From the NCBI RefSeq assembly GCF_900117445.1, contig NZ_FPEJ01000013.1, forward strand, positions 744,001 to 808,000: DNA of 64,000 bases, read 5' to 3'. The stretch is from Hyphomicrobium sp. NDB2Meth4. Its GTDB lineage: Bacteria; Pseudomonadota; Alphaproteobacteria; Rhizobiales; Hyphomicrobiaceae. The notes beneath the pieces were generated by a model. The model searched no databases. It was given only the letters and a program-made list of their open reading frames with translations, and had not been told where the DNA came from. A program made the translations under genes and the position numbers. Positions 1 through 9,146 of this stretch are shown piece by piece. Numbering within the stretch: the first letter of the stretch is position 1; each line of letters starts with the position of its first letter.

Positions 1-329
1 TGCCCCGACGCGGAAAGACGCGGGTCGTTGAACAGCTCGGCGCCAAGTTGGACGAGCTTCTGCTCCTTGCCCTCGGGACGCGGGAGAAGCCGCAGCGGCG
101 CCATCTCGGTGAAGTTCGCACCGGGCAGGAGCAGCGGGCGTGGCCATGTCGCCGGCGTACCGGCGTAGAGCTTGCGCAGCTCCTTCAGCTCGCCCGGCGT
201 CGGCACATCGGAAAGCTGCCGCCGATCCGCACGCATCAGCGAACCAACTACGGCCACCGCCAAAGCCGCAACGGCGGCGAGAGCCACCGCCCTCCCCGCC
301 GACCCATCGAACATGGTCCGAAACGCCAT
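1..329 (-). CDS. MauG-like di-heme cytochrome c peroxidase, N-terminal part (cut by window edge)
   Basis: Only the first 109 codons lie in the window. Reading leftward from ATG at 329 the protein has a short basic start, a hydrophobic segment at about residues 14-32 (signal anchor or uncleaved signal), a linker, then LGAELFNDPRLSASG at the edge. That last stretch is the typical lead-in to the first CxxCH haem site of bacterial di-heme peroxidases of the CcpA/MauG family; the haem motif itself falls outside. Such proteins act in the periplasm, reducing peroxide or oxidising protein residues. The start ATG overlaps the TGA of the upstream receptor by one base (TGATG), so the two are translationally coupled. 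Family is clear; substrate is unknown. Confidence 0.75.
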   Translation of the reverse strand, partial: MAFRTMFDGSAGRAVALAAVAALAVAVVGSLMRADRRQLSDVPTPGELKELRKLYAGTPATWPRPLLLPGANFTEMAPLRLLPRPEGKEQKLVQLGAELFNDPRLSASG

Positions 330-3159
330 CAAAACCTGAGTGCCGAACCGATGTAGTAGCTGCGCCCGATCACCCACGGGAAGTCATCTGAAGCGACCGC
401 ATTGCCTTTGCTGTTAGTGATGTTGTTGACGTGGAACTCAATGGCGGCCTGCTCGGTCACGTTGATCTGTCCAGACGCATCGAGTAGCAGCGTCGCGCCG
501 AACTTCCTGTCGTCATAGACATCATGGTCGATCCCGTACTCGTCAACATGCTGCTTTGTGGTGTCATAAACACCCTCGTAGCCGAGGTTCACTCCGGCGC
601 TAAGATTCAACACCAGGGTGTTGTTGAACCAGACCGTCGATAGCGTCGAGCCTATGCGCACGGGTATGTCGAGGTTCCCTGTGACGGCTTGAAAGCCGGC
701 GCGCGAATAGCTCGCATCGTTGTACCAAATAGGCTTGATGGTTGGATCGTCCTCGTCATCGAGGTATGCGCCGCGCGAAGCCGTCTGCTCAGACCACGTC
801 ACCTGGCCGGTAATCGCCGCCGCATCTAGATAGAATGGCGTCTTCAACCGGTGCCACTCCTTCGTATACTCGGCGCTCGCCGACCTGTAGTTCCGCCACG
901 CGTTGTTCGTCAAACGATAGCACTGACTGACCCCAGCCAATTCGCAGTCGTCACTTTCGAACTGGTCGCGCGAGTATCGCTCCAGATATTTGAGGCGCAA
1001 CTGTCCGCCCAAAAGTGGATCTTTGATGCGTACTGCACCTGTGTACTCGTCGTCATACGGCGTATTGAGGCCCGCGGCCTGATAACGGATTAGCTCGTTC
1101 GCATAGCTTTGATAGATATACGGCACACCGTTCGCGTCGTGCTTCCGCACCACGGTGTATCCGCGCGACTGCTTGTCGCGAATAGCGTAGTAAAGAGTTT
1201 CGCCGAGGTAGTACCGGTTATAGCCGCCCGTAAAGCTGAGCCCCTCAAACGGCGTGACAGTTCCCGCTAGACGCGGAGCCAGATTGATGTTCTCAAAATA
1301 GTCGTCGTAGTCCACGCGAAGACCAGCTCTTACATTAAACCATCTCCAAGTCTGGTCGATCTCAGCAAATGTGTGCGCCGCGGCAACCTTTGCGGTCACG
1401 TCGTACTTTTCGTACAGCGTATAGCGACCAGCATACTGCTCTGCATCGCACATTGTATCAGATGGATCGCAATTGATCGCCGACACGACAGGTGAGGTGC
1501 CCCCCGTCGTCTGATAAGAAGACGGGTAGCTTGCAACTGCCATCGAGCCTACGAAATAGTAGTCTTCAAGACGCGCACGACGCCCCTCATACTGTTTGAG
1601 CTCCGCACCCAACTTGAAGCTACCTAACAAAAGATCACCGTCGACTTTCGCCTGCGCGCCGTAATCCGTCTGGCCCTGAAGCTTGTTGCCGTAACCGCCC
1701 TCTCTGCAACTGAACTGGACGCTGCTCTGATCGGCCTGTGTAAGATCCATGCCTCGACACCAATCGTCGTGGAGGGTCGTATCGTACCAGGTGCTCCAGG
1801 TCCCCGTTGCAGCATTGTATGTTTTGCGACGCTGGTTCAGCCAATTGTAGGTCGTGTTCCCGCCAGATGTGTTGAGCGTTTCACTGGTGTTGTAGAATGC
1901 GCGAGCCTCGAGTTTCGCCCGGCCCAGCCCCACAGAATCCACGCGCACGCCTGCTAAGTCACGCTCCAGCTTAAGCTGCGAGGTCGTGCTATCCGTTTGC
2001 GTATCGATATAGAGGTCACGCCCGTGTGGGTTCTCCCAATGCTGGAAGTAGTCAGTGCGCGACACATCGAGCGTCAATTTGCCGAGGTCGGTACGGGCCG
2101 TTGCTGCAAACCGCAGAAAAATGTTGTCTGAGTTCTCGTGCACCCAGTCGTCGCTGATGTAATAGACCTTTTGCTTGCTTGTTTCGGCCTGCTTACGACT
2201 CGCTTGCGCTATGAATGCAAAATCCGACGTGATCGGAGCCCCCACCGAGACAGCCAAATTATTCTTCTCGAACGTCGGAGCTTGGCGATGGTTGGAATTG
2301 AGGCCATCCTCAGTGGCTAGAATGTAGTTGACCATCTCGCTGGTGTGACGGCTCGCACTGACGCTTGCATGATAGCGGTCTGTCGGAGGTGCCGATCATA
2401 TACGACAACACCGCCCTGAAATTGTCCGTATTCGGCTGAGGCATTGCTGTCGATGATTGTGGCTTGGCCTATGAATTCCGTCGGTACATAGACGGTCTGC
2501 GGATGAAGGCCGTAGATGTTGTTTGCTACAGGTGTTGAGGCATCATCGGCCGGAAGATTGTCACTCCAATCAACCGGACCAGTGATGTTGCTGATAGAAA
2601 CGCCATTGAGAATGAAATTGTTTTCGTATGTACGGCCGCCACTGATCGAGAGCAGAAGTGGCTTGGTATCGATCGATTTGCCTGCGGTTGCGCCAGGCTC
2701 ATCATCAGTTTGATCCTGATACTGCACGTTCGGCAGATTGCGCAGGAACGTGTTCGCATCTCCGCCACCGTCCGTCCGCAGATTGACGCTGTTGGAATCG
2801 AATGTCGTCGTACCAGTGTCGCTCAGCGCCTGGCCGTAGACGATGCCGGGAACCTCAGGCTGCGTATCCTCTCCCGCCGCCGCCGGAGCCGCGGCGGTGG
2901 TCGTGCCCTTGTTCTTCTTGGCTGCCTTCTTCTCCGCAGGCTTGGGTGATGTCTCGACAACGAGCCCCGGCAGTGCCGCCGAATTCTTCGTCTTATTGTC
3001 GCCGTCGGCGGCATCGGCCGCCCCCGAAGCTCCGGATGTTTCAGACGCGGCTGCCGCGTCGGGCTCCGCCGTCTCTTGCGCAGCGGCACTCGCCGCTCCC
3101 ATCACAAACGCGCAAACCAACACACGCGCGCAACCGCGCGCGAACGCACACGCAACCAT
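329..3159 (-). pseudogene. TonB-dependent outer-membrane receptor, interrupted by a single frameshift
   Basis: Two adjacent reading frames together make one receptor of about 940 residues. The upstream part (3159 to about 2395) has a signal peptide ending near AASAAAQE, an Ala/Lys-rich linker and the plug domain, ending GQFQGGVVVYD. The downstream part continues as a barrel with many aromatic girdle residues and ends in GSALRF, with the C-terminal Phe usual for outer-membrane proteins. In the downstream frame the sequence just before its first ATG reads APPTDRYHASVSASR, a natural continuation of the plug, so one base is missing near 2394-2396. The start at 3159 is preferred for its GGGGG ribosome site and signal peptide; an upstream TTG at 3180 is possible. 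Predicted loops carry two cysteine pairs (DWC...SC and CDPSDTMC). The ligand is probably a metal chelate, but this cannot be read. The break may be real or a sequencing error. Confidence 0.85.
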
Positions 3160-3353
3160 CGTGCCCCCACTCATACGCAACGCTACTTGGAAGTCGGCTG
3201 GCTGCGGCTGATGCGCGAAGCAACTGCCGTTGGCTGGCTTATCGAGAGCTCAAAATCCCCCCGGCCTAAGCTCTCGAAGGCCGTCTTTTCACTTAAGAAA
3301 CATTACTCAGAACGTCAAGATATAATCGACCCCCACAGACGCGGCATTCCGGC

Positions 3354-3385
3354 GGCCGCGTTGATCTCCGTCAGTCAACGCGGCC
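3354..3385 (-). terminator. perfect 11-bp inverted repeat, probable terminator
   Basis: GGCCGCGTTGA at 3354-3364 is repeated inverted as TCAACGCGGCC at 3375-3385 around a 10-nt loop. It lies just downstream of the stop of the leftward gene at 3413-3880 and upstream of the receptor gene. No clear T-run follows, so it could also be a regulatory palindrome. The rest of 3181-3412 shows nothing recognisable. Confidence 0.4.
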
Positions 3386-3412
3386 GGGGTCGACAAACAC
3401 TTCTCTTACCGA

Positions 3413-3880
3413 TTACCCCCCAGCTGCCCGCCGGCGCCGCTCGACCAGGCTCAGCGGCGCGCTCACGCCCACACCGCGCTTCTCGTGCGGGAACAACGGA
3501 CGTGCAGCCCCAGCCGCGTGCGCAACGTGCGCGGCATGATTGGCCTCCACGTGGTCATCGCGGATGTTGCTCGTCGCTTGCCGCCAATCGCCGGCACTTG
3601 GAATGTAGGCGGCCACTTCCGCCTCATGGTCGATTTGCGGCGCTGCGGGCGCACGCGGCACCTGGAACATGCCGATGCTCGACGCCAATCCCTGCAACTC
3701 TCCAAGGATCGAAATGCGCCGCGCCTCGTGATCGCTGGCGATGGCCTGCACGTCTGCGAGCAGTTGCTCGTCGAGACGCGTCAGCGCATCGCTCAGGGCT
3801 TTGACGAGTGTCTCCTCGTGGCTTGCCATCTCCGCAATTCGGATGTGCATTTCCTCGAGTTGCTGTTGTAGCTTCCCCAT
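3413..3880 (-). CDS. hypothetical protein with N-terminal coiled coil
   Basis: The 155-residue product has no signal peptide or membrane segment. Residues 1-70 have a strong heptad-like pattern of Leu/Ile/Ala with charged residues (MGKLQQQLEEMHIRIAEM and on), which suggests a coiled coil. The rest is Ala/His/Pro-rich and probably disordered, ending in a basic RRRRAAGG tail. ATG at 3880 is supported by a GAGGGGG ribosome site. It is followed by the inverted repeat at 3354-3385 and stands apart from the MFS gene upstream. The family is not recognised and no function can be given. Confidence 0.6.
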   Translation of the reverse strand: MGKLQQQLEEMHIRIAEMASHEETLVKALSDALTRLDEQLLADVQAIASDHEARRISILGELQGLASSIGMFQVPRAPAAPQIDHEAEVAAYIPSAGDWRQATSNIRDDHVEANHAAHVAHAAGAARPLFPHEKRGVGVSAPLSLVERRRRAAGG

Positions 3881-3920
3881 AATGGCCCCCTCATTGCTGC
3901 AGTCGAATCAAGTGCTTCGA

Positions 3921-5465
3921 CTATTTGGCCATGTGTTCGAGCCGGAAATGAGGAAGCATTAAGCCAGCGACGATCGCCGCCAGCAGCGCGCAAGCGGTCG
4001 AAACGGCCGCCGTGACCTCGAATGCATACGTGTACGCAGCATGCGCAACCACGAGCAGCTCGCGACCCGCCGGTGCTGACAACGACTGCGCTGCTGCAAT
4101 TGCCCCGCCGATGGTTTCCGATGCCGCTTCATGCATGGCAGTCGGAACACCCGGTAACAGTGCCGCCTCCATGCTTGTGCGATAGACGACCGTCAGAATG
4201 CTGCCGAGAACAGCTATTCCGAGCGCTCCACCAAACTCAAAGCTAGTCTCCGATATCGCTGAAGCCGCGCCCGCACGTTCGGGGGGTGCGGCGGCCATCA
4301 CGAGATCTGTCGTGATCGCACCGACGGGCGCCATGCCCGTGCAGAACACCAGCATGCCGATGAACAGCAGCGACTGCGGGTTGCTTGCCGCGGAAATCTG
4401 CGTCAGCAGCGCAAAGCCGATCGCCGAGATCAGCAGCACGCACGCCACCACGCTTCTGGGTGCGAAGTAGCGCAAAAGCACTGGTGCCATCATCGACCCG
4501 CACGCGAACACGACGCCCGCCGGCGCAGTGAAGAGGCCAGCGGTCAGCGGGCTCATGCCGACAACGAGTTGCAGGTACTGGGCGATGAACAGGAACATCC
4601 CCATGATCATGAACAGCCCTAGGATATTCATGATCAGCGCCGCACTGAACGCCGGCACCGCGAACAGCCGTACATCGATCAGCGGATCAGCGAGACGCCG
4701 CTGGCGACGGAAGAACATCCAGCCGATGCACAGCCCCACGAGTATCGCACCTGCCGCGAGCACATCGACGCCGTCAGCCGCGATCCGCTTCATCCCATAG
4801 ACGATCGACAGCACCGCCACGAGCGATTGCGCCGCGCTCGCGACGTCCATGCGCCCGGCGTTGGGATCGCGAAACTCGGGCAACAGCGTCGGACCGATGA
4901 TCAGCAGCAAGGCCATAATCGGCACGTTGATCAGGAACACCGAATGCCAGTTGAAGTGCGTGAGCAGGACGCCACCGAAAAGCGGACCAATCACCGCGCC
5001 GGCAGAGAAGCTCGCCACCCAGACACCAATGGCAAACGTGCGCTCGCGATCATCGAGAAACATGTTGCGGATGAGCGAGAGCGTAGAGGGCGCAAGAGAA
5101 GCTGCAGCCAAGCCCTGCAGAGCGCGCGCCAAGATCAGCATCTCAGCGCTCGGTGCCGCAGCGGCGAGTGCCGACGCTGCGCCGAATGCCGCCGCACCAT
5201 AGAGCAGTACCTTGCGCCGCCCGATGCGGTCACCCAACGTGCCCATCGTCACCAGCGCGCCAGCGACCATGAAGCCGTAGATGTCGACGATCCAAAGAAG
5301 CTGCGCCGCGCTTGGCTTGAACTCGGCACTGATCTGCGGCACCGCCAGATGCAGCACGGTCAAGTCCATCGAATAGATGAGACACGGGATCGCGATCACC
5401 GCCAGACCGATCCAGTCCCTGCGTGTCGCCTTGCTCGGCGCTTCTTGAATTAGGTTCTGTTCCAT
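3921..5465 (-). CDS. MFS drug-efflux transporter, DHA2 (14-helix) family
   Basis: A 514-residue inner-membrane protein. The N-terminus has the DHA2-type YSMDLTVLHLAVPQI segment in helix 1 and the MFS motif A (GTLGDRIGRRKVLL) between helices 2 and 3. RALQGLAAASLAPSTLSLI in helix 4-5 and the antiporter motif C region (GAVIGPLFGGVL) follow. About 14 hydrophobic segments can be counted, as in EmrB, QacA and SmvA. Such proteins export toxic organic cations by proton antiport. ATG at 5465 fits helix 1 and has an AAGAGG ribosome site. The gene stands alone, with no membrane-fusion partner and no adjacent TetR or MarR regulator, which resembles SmvA/QacA more than EmrAB. The substrate cannot be inferred. 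Confidence 0.9.
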   Translation of the reverse strand: MEQNLIQEAPSKATRRDWIGLAVIAIPCLIYSMDLTVLHLAVPQISAEFKPSAAQLLWIVDIYGFMVAGALVTMGTLGDRIGRRKVLLYGAAAFGAASALAAAAPSAEMLILARALQGLAAASLAPSTLSLIRNMFLDDRERTFAIGVWVASFSAGAVIGPLFGGVLLTHFNWHSVFLINVPIMALLLIIGPTLLPEFRDPNAGRMDVASAAQSLVAVLSIVYGMKRIAADGVDVLAAGAILVGLCIGWMFFRRQRRLADPLIDVRLFAVPAFSAALIMNILGLFMIMGMFLFIAQYLQLVVGMSPLTAGLFTAPAGVVFACGSMMAPVLLRYFAPRSVVACVLLISAIGFALLTQISAASNPQSLLFIGMLVFCTGMAPVGAITTDLVMAAAPPERAGAASAISETSFEFGGALGIAVLGSILTVVYRTSMEAALLPGVPTAMHEAASETIGGAIAAAQSLSAPAGRELLVVAHAAYTYAFEVTAAVSTACALLAAIVAGLMLPHFRLEHMAK

Positions 5466-5640
5466 ACGGCGCCTCTTACCCGAGCCGCCCTCATTCGGCC
5501 AGTGCGGCATTCCATTGATCGCGCGCCAACCCAAATAGTCTCTTGCCGGCTCGTTGGCTTTGTGTGGCCGTCTCCCAGAAACCAAGCCCTGCCGCTGAAG
5601 GGCCAGGCCCGAGAACGTTGCGCGACTTTAAAGCGCGCAT

Positions 5641-5937
5641 CGTCGCATCCCCGCCGGCCCACCCCTCGATCGCGCCATGCGCGATGCCGGCATTGATCGT
5701 CGCAAGGTGATCGTCGCCCTTGGCGGCACCGCCGTCCTGGCACTCACTGGCAGGTCATTACCGGTCACAGGCGTGCGCGGCCCGCATGAACTCGACGGAC
5801 GCGCAGGCTAAATCACCGTCCACCCCTCGTACCTGTTGCGCATCCCTGACGCCTCGGCCAAACGCGAAGCCTATGCCGAGTTCGTTCGCGACTTGAAGAA
5901 AGCTCAAAAGCTCGCCAGCACACGTAGCGCGATCTAA
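5641..5937 (+). pseudogene. remnant of a UdgX/family-4-type uracil-DNA glycosylase
   Basis: In one frame the strand reads PAGPPLDRAMRDAGIDR, then VIVALGGTAVLALTGR, VTGVRGPHELDGRAG, a TAA stop at 5809-5811, and ITVHPSYLLRIPDAS followed by EAYAEFVRDLKKAQ to a TAA at 5935. These blocks match, in order, the C-terminal half of uracil-DNA glycosylases of the UdgX/family-4 type: the 'PAG..LDRAL.EAGID' helix, the 'LVVALGATA..ALLG' strand and the 'THPS.LLR.PD' motif with its catalytic-site His. About 50 residues that normally separate the first two blocks are missing, and the N-terminal half with the Fe-S cysteines is absent. The gene is therefore dead. The remaining gap 5466-5640 holds only the MFS ribosome site and no recognisable feature. 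Confidence 0.75.
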
Positions 5938-5943
5938 GCGGGC

Positions 5944-6606
5944 TCAGTCGGCCTTGGCGTTGCTCGATGATTGCCAGTCTGCGCTATACATCGGCAAGGT
6001 GCGCTCGTTGAACGCACGCGCATCGTAGTAGAGCAGTGAGCGATCAAATTTGACGGTCGGCTTATCCTTCGTCTCCGCCACGTCGAAGGTAAGCTCGAAG
6101 TTGTATGGCCCGAGCGCCTCGATCAACTGCGCCGGCTTCTCTCCATCGCCGCGCGTATAGAACAGCACCGACTCCGTGCGGCTCGACCTGCCGGCAAGAG
6201 ACACAGGCGCGAACGGCTCGTAGGCACCCGTCCGCGTACGCTCCATGGTCCAGCGCCCGAAATCGGCGGCATAGAAGTGCTTCGTCACCTGAGTCCGGGG
6301 ATCGGTGACGGCAAGTTGCATCGACAGGATCGTCGCCGTGCGCGCGCCCTCGTTGGTCATCGTCACCGGCACCGCGATCATTTCGAAGTTCGAGTTCTGA
6401 TACGGCGCCGAGTATTGGACGACGGGCGGAACGAAGATCCTCACGTCCGCCTGCTTGAGCGAAGTCTCCCAAAGGCTGTAGCCGGAGATGGCGAGCGCGA
6501 TCGCCGAGAGCACGGCAGCAAATTTGCCGCCCTCCAGAGGCGACATGCCATGCGCGGCATTTTCCGCTGAGCCCGCACCCCGCACGCGGTCAGAAAACCT
6601 GCCCAT
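5944..6606 (-). CDS. conserved hypothetical membrane-anchored periplasmic protein
   Basis: The 220-residue product has a polar N-terminus (1-27) and one hydrophobic segment at about residues 28-48 (FAAVLSAIALAISGYSLW). A mostly beta-strand domain follows that would lie in the periplasm and includes VPVTMTNEGARTATILSMQL, an immunoglobulin-like strand pattern. No catalytic motif or cysteine is evident. ATG at 6604-6606 has a GGGGGA ribosome site. Neighbours (the dead glycosylase and a RibD-type reductase) do not indicate a role. The family was not recognised. Confidence 0.7.
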   Translation of the reverse strand: MGRFSDRVRGAGSAENAAHGMSPLEGGKFAAVLSAIALAISGYSLWETSLKQADVRIFVPPVVQYSAPYQNSNFEMIAVPVTMTNEGARTATILSMQLAVTDPRTQVTKHFYAADFGRWTMERTRTGAYEPFAPVSLAGRSSRTESVLFYTRGDGEKPAQLIEALGPYNFELTFDVAETKDKPTVKFDRSLLYYDARAFNERTLPMYSADWQSSSNAKAD

Positions 6607-6703
6607 AATTCCCCCGAAACTCCTAAACAGCCTGATTGGCGGCCAGTTGGCAGGGGATTTGGGCTCGGATGTGACGCGCCGGGCTATAGCCGCGCATCAA
6701 GGC

Positions 6704-7243
6704 TCACGCCGCTGATGCGCGGTAGCACGACTGCACAAATCCTGAAGCAAACGCGGACGTCGATATATGCGCTAGGCGCACGTCCCCAGTCACTTCGCCG
6801 AACAGCGGCAGCCCCGATCCGATCACGACTGGCAGCCGTGTGATGACGAGGTCGTCGATCAATCCCTCACGCAAGAATGATTGAATGACACGGCCGCCGT
6901 CGATGTAGGCCCGCTGCCAGCCGTCATGGCTCAACTCGTTCATTACCTCGCGCGGAGCTTTGTCGCTCACGCGCACGCGGCCTGCGAGCGCGCTGGGCAC
7001 GTCCGCATCGGTCATCGTCCGGCTCAGCACAATAACCGGCTTCGTGTACGGCCAGTCAGAGAATCGCAGCGCCTGCTCGAACGTCGACCGGCCCATCACG
7101 AGCCCGTCGACGCTCTCCATGAACGCAGCAAATCCGTAATCGTGGCCGACGTCGGGCCAGCCTTCGAGCCAATCGATTGCGCCGTCCGGTCGGGCAATGT
7201 ACCCGTCGAGACTGACCGCGATGAACACGTGCCCAGTGGTCAT
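6704..7243 (-). CDS. dihydrofolate-reductase-fold protein (RibD C-terminal family)
   Basis: A 179-residue protein of the dihydrofolate reductase/RibD-C family. It shows the N-terminal strand VFIAVSLDGYIARPDGAIDWL, then MGRSTFEQAL and the NADPH-binding end of the fold, with IDGGRVIQSFLREGLIDDLVI and VIGSGLPLFG late in the protein. Family members are NADPH-dependent reductases; most small stand-alone members such as YyaP and YwjB have no proven substrate. ATG at 7243 is preferred over the in-frame GTG at 7258 because of the GGACGGG site and the conserved start. It begins 21 bp after the ettA stop on the same strand and is probably cotranscribed with it. Confidence 0.85.
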   Translation of the reverse strand: MTTGHVFIAVSLDGYIARPDGAIDWLEGWPDVGHDYGFAAFMESVDGLVMGRSTFEQALRFSDWPYTKPVIVLSRTMTDADVPSALAGRVRVSDKAPREVMNELSHDGWQRAYIDGGRVIQSFLREGLIDDLVITRLPVVIGSGLPLFGEVTGDVRLAHISTSAFASGFVQSCYRASAA

Positions 7244-7264
7244 TGCCCGTCCAAGCACGCGCGC

Positions 7265-8926
7265 CTATGCCCGCTCGAAGCGCTTGTACTTGATGCGATG
7301 CGGCTCGGTGGCGGCGTCGCCCAGGCGACGCTTCTTGTCTTCTTCGTAGTCGGCGAAGTTGCCCTCGAACCATTCGACGTGGCTGTCGCCTTCGAATGCG
7401 AGGATGTGTGTCGCCAAACGGTCGAGGAAGAAGCGATCATGGCTGATGACCACGGCGCAGCCGGGGAAATCTTCCAGTGCCGCTTCCAGTGCACCCAGCG
7501 TTTCGGTGTCGAGGTCGTTCGTCGGCTCGTCGAGCAGCAACAGGTTGCCGCCCTCCTTCAGCATCTTCGCCAGATGCACGCGGTTGCGCTCACCGCCCGA
7601 CAGAAGCCCCACCTTCTTCTGCTGGTCCGCACCCTTGAAGTTGAACCAGCCGCAATAGGCGCGCGAAGACATCTCACGCTTGTCGCCGAACTTCATGATG
7701 TCGAGGCCGCCGGAGATCTCCTCCCAAACAGTCTTCTTGTCATCGAGGTGGTCACGGCTCTGATCGACATAAGCAAGCTTGACCGTCGGCCCGAGTTTGA
7801 TCTCGCCCCCGTCCGGCTTTTCCTTCCCCGTGATCATCTTGAACAGCGTCGTCTTACCCGCGCCGTTGGGACCGATCACGCCGACAATGCCGCCCGGCGG
7901 CAGCTTGAACTCCAGACCATCGATCAGCAGCCGGTCGCCGAAAGCCTTCTTGAGGCCGGACACTTCGACAACCATGTCGCCCAGACGCGGACCAGCGGCG
8001 ATGGAGAACGACGCCTTGCCCACCTCTTCGCGCCCGGCCTCTTCGACCAGCTTGTCGTAAGCGGAGATACGAGCCTTCGACTTCGCCTGACGTGCCTTCG
8101 GCGAGGAACGGATCCACTCCAACTCGCGCGAGATCTGCTTCTGGCGGCCTTCCTCGACGGCCTTCTCGCTCTCCGCGCGCTTTGCCTTCTGCTCCAGCCA
8201 GCTCGAATAATTGCCTTTCCACGGCACGCCCTGCCCGCGATCGAGCTCCAGCGTCCACTCCGTGATGTTGTCGAGGAAGTAGCGATCATGCGTCACGAGA
8301 ATGACGCAGCCGGCATACTCCTTCAGGTAGCGCTCGAGCCAGGCGACGCTTTCCGCGTCGAGATGGTTCGTCGGCTCGTCGAGCAGCAGAATGTCCGGCT
8401 TCGATAGCAGAAGCTTCGTCAGCGCCACGCGGCGCTTCTCACCGCCCGACAGCTTGGTCACGTCGGCATCGCCTGGCGGACAGCGCAGCGCATCGAGCGC
8501 CTGCTCCACCTGCGTGTCGAGATCCCAAAGATTCTGAGCGTCGATCTGATCCTGCAGCGCCGTCATCTCGTCGGCGGTCTCGTCAGAGTAATTGGCGGCG
8601 ATCTCGTTGTAGCGGTCGAGGATTGCCTTCTTCTCCGCCACCCCTTCCATCGCGTTTCCGAGAACATCCTTGTCCGGATCGAGTTCCGGCTCCTGCGGCA
8701 GGTAGCCGACCTTGATGCCGTCTGCGGCCTTGGCTTCGCCGAGGAAGTCGTCGACCCGCCCAGCCATGATCTTCAGCAGCGTCGACTTGCCCGCGCCGTT
8801 GAGACCGACGACGCCGATCTTGGCGCCCGGCAGGAACGACAGCGAGATGTCCTTCAGAACCTGTTTGCCCCCCGGATAGGCCTTGGAGAGCTTGTGCATG
8901 TGATAGACGTACTGCGGGTTCGCCAC
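7265..8926 (-). CDS. ettA: energy-dependent translational throttle protein EttA (ABC-F ATPase)
   Basis: A 553-residue ABC-F protein with two fused nucleotide-binding domains and no membrane segments. Walker A motifs are GLNGAGKST (residues 41-49) and GPNGAGKTT in the second half. Each half has an LSGGE signature ([11 protein letters not shown] and [11 protein letters not shown]) and a [22 protein letters not shown] Walker B. The interdomain region with [19 protein letters not shown] is typical of EttA. The protein binds the ribosomal E site and gates entry into elongation according to ATP/ADP level. The start is GTG at 8926 with a strong AAGGAGG site. Length matches E. coli EttA (555). Confidence 0.97.
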   Translation of the reverse strand: MANPQYVYHMHKLSKAYPGGKQVLKDISLSFLPGAKIGVVGLNGAGKSTLLKIMAGRVDDFLGEAKAADGIKVGYLPQEPELDPDKDVLGNAMEGVAEKKAILDRYNEIAANYSDETADEMTALQDQIDAQNLWDLDTQVEQALDALRCPPGDADVTKLSGGEKRRVALTKLLLSKPDILLLDEPTNHLDAESVAWLERYLKEYAGCVILVTHDRYFLDNITEWTLELDRGQGVPWKGNYSSWLEQKAKRAESEKAVEEGRQKQISRELEWIRSSPKARQAKSKARISAYDKLVEEAGREEVGKASFSIAAGPRLGDMVVEVSGLKKAFGDRLLIDGLEFKLPPGGIVGVIGPNGAGKTTLFKMITGKEKPDGGEIKLGPTVKLAYVDQSRDHLDDKKTVWEEISGGLDIMKFGDKREMSSRAYCGWFNFKGADQQKKVGLLSGGERNRVHLAKMLKEGGNLLLLDEPTNDLDTETLGALEAALEDFPGCAVVISHDRFFLDRLATHILAFEGDSHVEWFEGNFADYEEDKKRRLGDAATEPHRIKYKRFERA

Positions 8927-9090
8927 GGGGGCGGCCTCCTTGAATCGCGGGTGTCGGGATTGGTCTTTGCGGCCTTCTAGCCGATCAGGCCGCGCCTCTC
9001 AACGCGGCCGATGCTCAGCTCCCCTGCCCGGCGCCGGGTGCGACAGCTCAGGCAGGCAGCCTCCCCGTACATAGGGTTTTGTTTTCAAAA

Positions 9091-9125
9091 GGAAAAGGCG
9101 CACGCGTCGCCGCATGCGCCCTTCC
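9091..9125 (-). terminator. rho-independent terminator of the 2OG oxygenase gene
   Basis: On the minus strand a hairpin with arms GGCGCA/TGCGCC (9097-9102 and 9115-9120), extended by weaker pairs, is followed by a T-rich run (TTTTCCTTTT, 9096-9087). It lies 22 bp after the stop of the gene at 9147. The rest of the 8927-9146 gap holds only the ettA leader. Confidence 0.7.
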
Positions 9126-9146
9126 AAAGTCGGCCCTGACTGTGCG

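Noticed and set aside
2388-2400. Programmed ribosomal frameshift in the TonB receptor
   Set aside because: No slippery heptamer or strong downstream structure is seen at the junction, so a plain frameshift mutation or sequence error is more likely.
6881-8407. Long open frame antisense to ettA (508 codons)
   Set aside because: It is the mirror of a certain gene with high third-position GC; the product has no domain, and its Arg/Leu/Val composition is that of a shadow frame.
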